A DNA stretch of 64,000 nt from contig JAIETP010000006.1 in assembly GCA_019744975.1 (NCBI GenBank), positions 62,001 through 126,000 of the forward strand, written 5' to 3'. A program made the position numbers and the translations under genes. The notes beneath the pieces are model-generated. The model ran no database searches. It was not told the DNA's origin and saw nothing but the letters and a program-made list of their open reading frames with translations. Below, piece by piece: positions 59,183-64,000 of the stretch; the stretch's first letter is position 1, and every line of letters starts with the position of its first letter. Source of the stretch: Burkholderiales bacterium. GTDB lineage: Bacteria > Pseudomonadota > Gammaproteobacteria > Burkholderiales > SG8-41.

Positions 59183-59968
59183 TTAACGTCCTTGAAATTT
59201 TGGCTTTTGCTTGTTGATGAACGCATCGTAACCGATGCGGTAATCGTCGGTATCGAAGTAATCGAAATTGGCGTCGATTTCGGCGGCGCTCAGCGGCGCC
59301 GGCTGCGGCGCCAGGCGACGGATGAACTGTTTGTGCCAGCGCGCGACCAGCGGTGCGCCGGCGCAGATACGTTGTACCGTCGCCTCGGTTTCAGCAGCGA
59401 GTTCGCCATCCGGCACCAGCCGCGTCAGCAAACCCTTGGCTTCCGCTTCCTCCGCGCCCCACATCCGGCCTTCGACCAGGATTTCCAGCGCCACCGCGCG
59501 CCCGACCAGCGGCAGCAGCGCGGCGAGTTCGTCCCAGGCGATGGCAAACCCCACGCGGTTGATCGGCACACCGAAACGCGCACTGTGCCCGGCGATGCGC
59601 AAATCGCACTGGCAGGCCAGCTCCAGGCCACCGCCGGCGCAGGCGCCGTGGATCATCGCCACCGTCGGGTGCCGGCATTCGCCCACAGCGCGCAAGGCGC
59701 CGTACACCAGTTCACGGTGATAGGCCTTGCCCTGCGCCGCGGTATTGCGCACTGTCGCAAACTCCGCCATGTCGGCGCCGGCTGCAAACGCCGCCGTGCC
59801 GGCGCCGCGCAGCACCACGCAGCGCAGGGTATCGTCAGCCGACAGCCGCCGAATCACCGCGGTGAGTTCGCGCCACATCGCGACCGTCAGTGCATTGCGT
59901 TTGGGGGGATTGGACAACGCGACCGTGGCCACCGGGCCCTCGCGTGTCAGAAAAATTTCGCCGCTCAT
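59183..59968 (-). CDS. enoyl-CoA hydratase/isomerase family protein
   Basis: The 261-residue protein has the crotonase oxyanion loops FAAGADMAEF and GACAGGGLELACQCDLRIAG, the second with the first catalytic-type glutamate. The region where the second glutamate of true hydratases sits reads PINRVGFAIAWDEL and does not show the usual PGxGGT pattern, so it may be an isomerase, hydrolase or decarboxylase of the family. TAAAAT lies seven bases before the ATG at the same spacing as the zapB promoter. The preceding azlD gene ends nine bases away. Confidence 0.88.
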   Translation of the reverse strand: MSGEIFLTREGPVATVALSNPPKRNALTVAMWRELTAVIRRLSADDTLRCVVLRGAGTAAFAAGADMAEFATVRNTAAQGKAYHRELVYGALRAVGECRHPTVAMIHGACAGGGLELACQCDLRIAGHSARFGVPINRVGFAIAWDELAALLPLVGRAVALEILVEGRMWGAEEAEAKGLLTRLVPDGELAAETEATVQRICAGAPLVARWHKQFIRRLAPQPAPLSAAEIDANFDYFDTDDYRIGYDAFINKQKPKFQGR

Positions 59969-59977
59969 GCCGCGATT

Positions 59978-60319
59978 TTAAATGATGACTGTGCGCACAT
60001 AACCCGCGGCCATGAAAAATCCGACGCCACAGACCAGACCGACAAACATGTTGCGGCGGGCCAGGCGCCAGGCGATGAAAGCCACGGCACAGGCCAGCAG
60101 GCGGTCCATCAGCGCGGTCTGCGCCAGCAGGCCCGAAGGCGCGACGATGATGCGCGCGACCAATCCGGCGACCAGCGCGTAGGCCACGCAGGACACCCAC
60201 TCGAACATCGCGCTTTGCGGATTGAGCCGGCCCGACAGCAACACGCCGAGCCCGCGCCACAGCCAGGTGGCGAGCCCGCAGGCCAGGATCATCAGGCCGA
60301 TGTCAGTGGCGGTTGGCAT
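59978..60319 (-). CDS. azlD: AzlD-family membrane protein
   Basis: The 113-residue product from ATG 60319 has four hydrophobic segments (IGLMILACGLATWLWRGLGV, then VAYALVAGLVARIIV, LLACAVAFIAWRLA and FVGLVCGVGFFMAAGYV), fitting AzlD. AzlC and AzlD together export branched-chain amino acids or related compounds. The gene overlaps azlC by 17 bases. The longer frame to 60412 lies inside azlC. Confidence 0.88.
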   Translation of the reverse strand: MPTATDIGLMILACGLATWLWRGLGVLLSGRLNPQSAMFEWVSCVAYALVAGLVARIIVAPSGLLAQTALMDRLLACAVAFIAWRLARRNMFVGLVCGVGFFMAAGYVRTVII

Positions 60320-61028
60320 GTGCCCTCTGCAATAAATACGCAGCCGTTCCACCAATAAACCCCGCACCGAGCAGGCTCCAGCCGGGTGCAACGGCATGCA
60401 GCAGCAGCGCAACTGCCGCGCCGCAGACCAATGCGGTGATCGACGCCTTCGAGCGCGCCTCGCCGACCAGGGTCACAAAAAAATACAAAGGGGTCAGCAG
60501 TGCCAGGCCAAAACGCGCCAACGGCGGCAACGCGCCGATCAGCAACTGCCCGATGACTGCGCACACGGCAGCGGCGCCGATGCACACCGCGGAAAATCCG
60601 ATGAAGTACTGCCAGCGCGCTTCCAGGTCTTCAAGGTCGCGGTCTTCGAAGCGACGGATCGCCACCGCCCAGGTGGTCATCGACACCAGTTGCGCCGCCA
60701 GCAGGAACTGCCACAGCCGGCGCTTGCTGCTGCCGTCGCGCATCAGCGGCATCAGGGTCAGCGTCATCGGGAAAAACCGCGCGGCGCTCAGCGACACCGC
60801 CAGCACTGTCGCCAGCACTGCGGCGCCGCCGGCCTGCATTTCCATCAGCACCAGTTGTCCGGGCAGCGCCCAGATGGCGAAAGTCGCCGCCAGTGTCAGC
60901 CATACCGGGTAGCCGGCATCGGCGGCCAGTGAACCATAACCGAGGAAGCCCGCGCCCAGCACGGCAGCAGGCACGCCCAGTGCTTCGCGCGCACCGGTGC
61001 CGAAGGCGCGTCTGCCGTCGACAGTCAA
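60303..61028 (-). CDS. azlC: AzlC-family permease
   Basis: The 241-residue protein starts at TTG 61028, which overlaps the preceding stop as TTGA. It has the AzlC N-terminus (AREALGVPAAVLGAGFLGYGS), WALPGQLVLMEMQAGG and SLSAARFFPMTLTLMPLMR. With AzlD it forms a small exporter of branched-chain amino acids or analogues. Its position inside an acyl-CoA operon suggests that the exported compound may be a pathway intermediate or by-product. There is no in-frame ATG near the start. Confidence 0.9.
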   Translation of the reverse strand: MTVDGRRAFGTGAREALGVPAAVLGAGFLGYGSLAADAGYPVWLTLAATFAIWALPGQLVLMEMQAGGAAVLATVLAVSLSAARFFPMTLTLMPLMRDGSSKRRLWQFLLAAQLVSMTTWAVAIRRFEDRDLEDLEARWQYFIGFSAVCIGAAAVCAVIGQLLIGALPPLARFGLALLTPLYFFVTLVGEARSKASITALVCGAAVALLLHAVAPGWSLLGAGFIGGTAAYLLQRAHANRH

Positions 61029-61942
61029 CGCCGGGGATCGCGCGGCTTGGGCTGGGTGCGCGGCGCAGGCGCGCAGACGCCTGAATCGAGGAACTCGGTC
61101 AGTTTTGCCAGCTGCACCGACGCCTGCTTGCGTACGGCCTCGGTATCACAGCCGTGCCAGTCATAAAACCCCTTGCCCGCCGCGGCGCCGGTCTCGCCAT
61201 CCTTGACCATGGCTTGCAGCATCGGATTGGCGATGCCGTTGTGGAACAGCTCGGGCACGATGGAAGCCTGCGCGCCGGCATGAATACTCAAACCACTGAT
61301 GTCCTTCTGCTCGATCAGGCCGGTGATGCACATGCGCGGCGCCAGCATGCGGCGCGCGGCATGGTCGATGTCGGCGGCACTGGCGACACCCGCTTCAATT
61401 AAATAATAGGCCTCATGCAGGATCGCGTGCTGCAGGCGGTTGACCAGGAAACCGACTATGGGTTTGTACAGAACCACCGGTTCCTTGCCCGTACGCCGCA
61501 GCGCTTCCGCGGCAATATCCACCAGCGCCGGCGGCGTCTGCGGCCCGGCCATCACCTCCACCACCAGTGCCTGGTCGGCGGGCATGAAATAGTGCAGGCC
61601 GAGAAAACGGGCCGGATGTTTCAGCGGTTTGGCGAGTTCGACCAGATCGAGCCCCGAAGTACCGGTGGCAATCAGGTAATCAGCGCCGGGCCAGGCGGCC
61701 TCAAGTTCCTTATAGACGGCCTGTTTGGTGGCCACATCCTCCGGCACCAGCTCCAGCACCAGGTCCGGCGGCGTCGCCGGCAGTTTGTCGACCGCACGCA
61801 CACCCGGCGGCAAATCCTTCAGCGACGCGGCGCGGCTGCTGCGCACCGTGGTCTCAAAACCATGTTTGGCAAACGTGCTGGCCACACCGCGGCCCATCAC
61901 GCCATAGCCGTAGATCAGGATGGAATGGATTTTTTTGGTCAT
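61025..61942 (-). CDS. 3-hydroxyacyl-CoA dehydrogenase family protein
   Basis: From the ATG at 61942 the product has 305 residues. ILIYGYGVMGRGVASTFAKH carries the NAD-binding GxGxxG. LELVPEDVATKQAVYKEL, ATGTSGLDLVELA and FLGLHYFMPADQALVVEV follow, with the HxF-type catalytic histidine. The 3HCDH C-terminal domain has VGFLVNRLQHAILHEAYYLI. The enzyme should oxidise a 3-hydroxy acid or its CoA ester; gulonate dehydrogenase-like relatives are also possible. It heads the minus-strand five-gene run. A frame open to 62095 has no supporting homology. Confidence 0.9.
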   Translation of the reverse strand: MTKKIHSILIYGYGVMGRGVASTFAKHGFETTVRSSRAASLKDLPPGVRAVDKLPATPPDLVLELVPEDVATKQAVYKELEAAWPGADYLIATGTSGLDLVELAKPLKHPARFLGLHYFMPADQALVVEVMAGPQTPPALVDIAAEALRRTGKEPVVLYKPIVGFLVNRLQHAILHEAYYLIEAGVASAADIDHAARRMLAPRMCITGLIEQKDISGLSIHAGAQASIVPELFHNGIANPMLQAMVKDGETGAAAGKGFYDWHGCDTEAVRKQASVQLAKLTEFLDSGVCAPAPRTQPKPRDPRR

Positions 61943-62085
61943 CGTTCGAGAAATCCTGAAATAAGTCCGGGGGATTGGTGCTGTGCGCCGCGTCGGATGA
62001 CGCGCACATCGCCAGCGTAGGCTAACCAAGTTGCAAGGCATTGCCAACTGCCGGGATGCCGGGGCATAAGTGGCCCGTTGGAAGG

Positions 62086-62114
62086 TTGACACCATGTGGA
62101 TATGGGTTTAACGT
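62086..62114 (+). promoter_or_regulatory. probable promoter for the Bug-type gene
   Basis: A perfect TTGACA (62086-62091) lies 17 bases before TAACGT (62109-62114). Transcription would begin near 62121 and give a leader of about 80 bases that contains three 12-bp repeats. The -10 match is poor. The rest of the 261-base divergent gap shows no clear operator. Confidence 0.45.
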
Positions 62115-62160
62115 TTTCGGCAACAATAACTACAACACCAAATGAGATGCGCGTCCGGCG

Positions 62161-62196
62161 CATCCCGCAAAACATCCCGCAATACATCCCGGAGGA
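62161..62196 (+). repeat. three 12-bp direct repeats in the leader of the Bug-type gene
   Basis: CATCCCGCAAAA, CATCCCGCAATA and CATCCCGGAGGA follow each other at 62161, 62173 and 62185. The third contains the GGAGG ribosome site. An in-frame ATG at 62147 would translate them as IPQN-IPQY-IPEE, but that start would spoil the signal peptide. Confidence 0.7.
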
Positions 62197-62203
62197 GTTG
62201 CTG

Positions 62204-63160
62204 ATGAAACGATTGCTGATCGCCATCGCCTGTGCCGCAATCCCGTTCGCCGCGCATGCGCAGGGTTTTCCGAACAAGGCCATTACCGTTGTCGTGCCGA
62301 ATCCGCCGGGAGGGATGAACCAGATCCATGCCCAGCCGCTGTCGGCGGTGATCGAGCGCCTGACCAAGCAGCCGGCGCCGGTGGTCAACCGTTCCGGCGG
62401 CACCGCTGCGGTCGGCACCGCCTATGTCGCCAACCAGCCGGCTGACGGCCACACGCTGCTGGTCACCACGCCGAATCTGTACCTGGTCATCGAGAAGGAC
62501 AAGCTCTACGGCATCAAGTCGCCGTACACGCTGGCGCAGATCCAGCCGGTGGCGCTGATGAGCGCTGATCCGCTGATCATGGTGACCCACCCCTCGGTAC
62601 CGGTCAAAACCGCGAAGGAGTTTGCCGGGCTGCTGAAAAAGAAAACCGGCGTCTACACCTTCTCATCCTCGGGACCCTACGGCATCACCCACGTGCCCTT
62701 CGAAATGTTCATCGACACCGTCGGCATCAAGATGCGCCACGTGCCGACCACCGGCGGCGGCCCGGCCATCACCCAGGCCCTGGGCGGTCATGTCGACGCC
62801 ACGGCCAGCGGCCCGGCTGCTGTGTATCCCTACGTCTCGACCGGCAAACTCAAGGCCATCGGCAATACCGGCATCAACCGGCATCCGTCGTTCCCCGATA
62901 CACCGACCCTCAAGGAACAGGGCATTAATGCCGAAGCCTATCTGTGGGTCGGCCTGTTCACCGCAGCCGGCCTGCCCGACGCCACGCTGAACCAGTTGCG
63001 CGACCTCGTGCGCAAGGCTGCCACCGATCCGTCGTTCGTCGACGCGCTGAAAAAAGTGCAGGTCGTACCCGATTATCGTGATACGCAGGAATTCAAGGCC
63101 TTCTTTGATGCCGACTACAAACGCATGGCGGTTGCCGTGCAGAAAATCGGCAAGATTTGA
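62204..63160 (+). CDS. Bug/TctC-family periplasmic solute-binding protein
   Basis: From ATG 62204, with GGAGGAG 62191-62197 as ribosome site, the product has 318 residues. A signal peptide (MKRLLIAIACAAIPFAAHAQ) precedes FPNKAITVVVPNPPGG, the family N-terminus. VVNRSGGTAAVG, HVPTTGGGPAITQALGGHVD and GNTGINRHPSFPDTPTLKEQ are also characteristic. Bug proteins bind carboxylates or amides and feed tripartite tricarboxylate transporters, though many are orphans without TctA/TctB, as here. It likely captures the acid handled by the neighbouring CoA enzymes. Confidence 0.93.
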   Translation: MKRLLIAIACAAIPFAAHAQGFPNKAITVVVPNPPGGMNQIHAQPLSAVIERLTKQPAPVVNRSGGTAAVGTAYVANQPADGHTLLVTTPNLYLVIEKDKLYGIKSPYTLAQIQPVALMSADPLIMVTHPSVPVKTAKEFAGLLKKKTGVYTFSSSGPYGITHVPFEMFIDTVGIKMRHVPTTGGGPAITQALGGHVDATASGPAAVYPYVSTGKLKAIGNTGINRHPSFPDTPTLKEQGINAEAYLWVGLFTAAGLPDATLNQLRDLVRKAATDPSFVDALKKVQVVPDYRDTQEFKAFFDADYKRMAVAVQKIGKI

Positions 63161-63213
63161 GCACAAAGCTGCGGCATAACACATAAGTATTTGATTTTAT
63201 TGGATATTTAGCG

Positions 63214-63238
63214 CGGCGCCCCCGGGCGCCGTTTTTTT
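63214..63238 (+). terminator. rho-independent terminator after the Bug-type gene
   Basis: CGGCGCCC and GGGCGCCG (63214-63221 and 63224-63231) form an eight-bp GC stem with a two-base loop, followed by seven T (63232-63238). It would end the Bug transcript 14 bases before the next start codon, leaving read-through as the main route to the next gene. Confidence 0.92.
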
Positions 63239-63252
63239 CTGGAATACAGACC

Positions 63253-64000
63253 ATGCGCATCAAACGTATCCAGGCCATCGCCGTCAGCCTGCCGATGATC
63301 AAGCCGGTGAAAATGTCCTTCGAGGAAGTGCGCAATGCCGAAAACATTTTGGCGCGTATCGAAACCAGCGACGGCATCATCGGCTGGGGTGAAGCCGCTT
63401 CAGCGCCGACGATGACCGGCGAAACCCCGGGCAGCATGATCGCTGCGGTGCGTTACCTCGCCGACAAACTGGAAGGCATGCCCGCCGACGACATCGCCGC
63501 GGCGATGCATCGCGCCGGCCAATATCTTTACGGCAACAACGGCGCCAAGGCCGCGATCGAAATGGCGCTGTTCGATGCGCTGGGCCAGGCCCGCGGCAAA
63601 CCGGTGTACGAACTGCTCGGCGGCGCGCGACGCATGCGCATCCCGGCGCTGCGCCTGATCGGCACCGGCAGCACCGAAGGCGACATCGCGGAAACCAAAA
63701 AGCGTCTTGATGAAGGTTATGTCGCGATCAAGATCAAGGTCGGCGTCGGCACACCCGAAGCCGATGCCGAACGTGCGCGCGCGGTCGCTGGTTCCGTCAA
63801 GGACGACAAGGTACTGATCTGCACCGATGCCAATCAAGCCTGGACGCCGGATGAAGCGATCCGCTTCGTGCGCGGCATCGCCGACACGCGTATTGAATTT
63901 TTCGAACAACCCGTCGCAGCACACGACGTCGCCGGCATGGCGCGTGTCGCCGCCGCCAGCCGCGTCAAGATCGGTGTCGATGAAGGCCTGCACAGCCTCG
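63253..64000 (+). CDS. mandelate racemase/muconate cycloisomerase family enzyme, 3' end outside window
   Basis: The frame is open from ATG 63253 to the window edge, giving 249 residues. The N-terminal capping domain (MRIKRIQAIAVSLPMIKP, GWGEAASAP) precedes the barrel, with AIKIKVG carrying the KxK lysines, the metal ligands in TDANQAW and EFFEQP, and KIGVDEG. All visible catalytic residues of the muconate cycloisomerase/dipeptide epimerase branch are present. The reaction could be cycloisomerisation, racemisation or dehydration of an acid taken up by the Bug protein. Its terminator-adjacent start suggests separate regulation. Confidence 0.9.
   Translation, partial: MRIKRIQAIAVSLPMIKPVKMSFEEVRNAENILARIETSDGIIGWGEAASAPTMTGETPGSMIAAVRYLADKLEGMPADDIAAAMHRAGQYLYGNNGAKAAIEMALFDALGQARGKPVYELLGGARRMRIPALRLIGTGSTEGDIAETKKRLDEGYVAIKIKVGVGTPEADAERARAVAGSVKDDKVLICTDANQAWTPDEAIRFVRGIADTRIEFFEQPVAAHDVAGMARVAAASRVKIGVDEGLHSL

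Overview
The window looks like the chromosome of a GC-rich betaproteobacterium, probably Burkholderiales or a near relative. The signs are a Bug/TctC-type solute-binding protein beside acyl-CoA genes, a zapB-like/zapA/6S RNA block, WbpL/WbpM-type O-antigen genes, and strongly GC-biased third codon positions in most genes. No taxonomic marker gene is present, so this is an inference. I saw no rRNA, tRNA, transposase, phage gene or CRISPR array.

Positions 1-38342 hold one long plus-strand surface-polysaccharide locus with overlapping or nearly abutting genes. It starts inside a Gfo/Idh/MocA oxidoreductase and continues with a bi-domain oxidoreductase, a GT4 glycosyltransferase, a methyltransferase, a heparinase II/III-family protein, an ABC exporter pair (Wzm/Wzt type, Wzt with a long C-terminal extension) and a carbamoyltransferase. 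Next come methyltransferases mixed with two asparagine-synthase-like amidotransferases, a flippase, a second heparinase-family protein and a second GT4. A 1223-residue protein then joins a GT2 glycosyltransferase, a flippase-like membrane block and a polymerase/ligase-like block. The run ends with a GT2, an acyltransferase and a WbpV/K-WbpL-WbpM-type initiation set, followed by an O-antigen ligase/polymerase-like protein. Together these genes suggest a heavily decorated glycan (methyl, carbamoyl, amide, acyl) begun on undecaprenyl phosphate with a 6-deoxy-HexNAc-type sugar.

Positions 38338-42996 hold a 21-unit heptamer array, a parDE toxin-antitoxin pair, a MITE-like palindrome, an octamer hairpin array and LPS-core-type genes (WaaE-like GT2, another GT2, a GT9 heptosyltransferase-like protein and a methyltransferase). 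From 52911 back to 42969 runs a minus-strand operon: msbA, an ArnC/GtrB-like GT2, a WecD-like acetyltransferase, a four-helix EamA-type protein, a methyltransferase, wecE, an MBOAT/SGNH acylation pair and a GT39 transferase. Its layout is that of the arn (Ara4N) or gtr systems, rebuilt with TDP-Fuc4NAc-type enzymes. That suggests periplasmic decoration of LPS or lipid A with an acetamido-dideoxyhexose.

Positions 53040-57702 are core genes: a btuB-like receptor under a cobalamin riboswitch, a zapB-like gene with what looks like a leaderless promoter, zapA, 6S RNA with its terminator, an EVE-domain gene and a TauE/SafE permease. Positions 57805-64000 hold a catabolic region: a class III CoA-transferase, an enoyl-CoA hydratase-like protein, azlD, azlC and a 3-hydroxyacyl-CoA dehydrogenase on the minus strand. 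Divergent to them lie a Bug-type binding protein and an enolase-superfamily enzyme cut by the window edge.

A family of 7- and 8-bp tandem repeats with the shared core GTRAYT lies in at least five intergenic spots between 38 and 58 kb, often starting in the stop codon of a gene and often as inverted arms.
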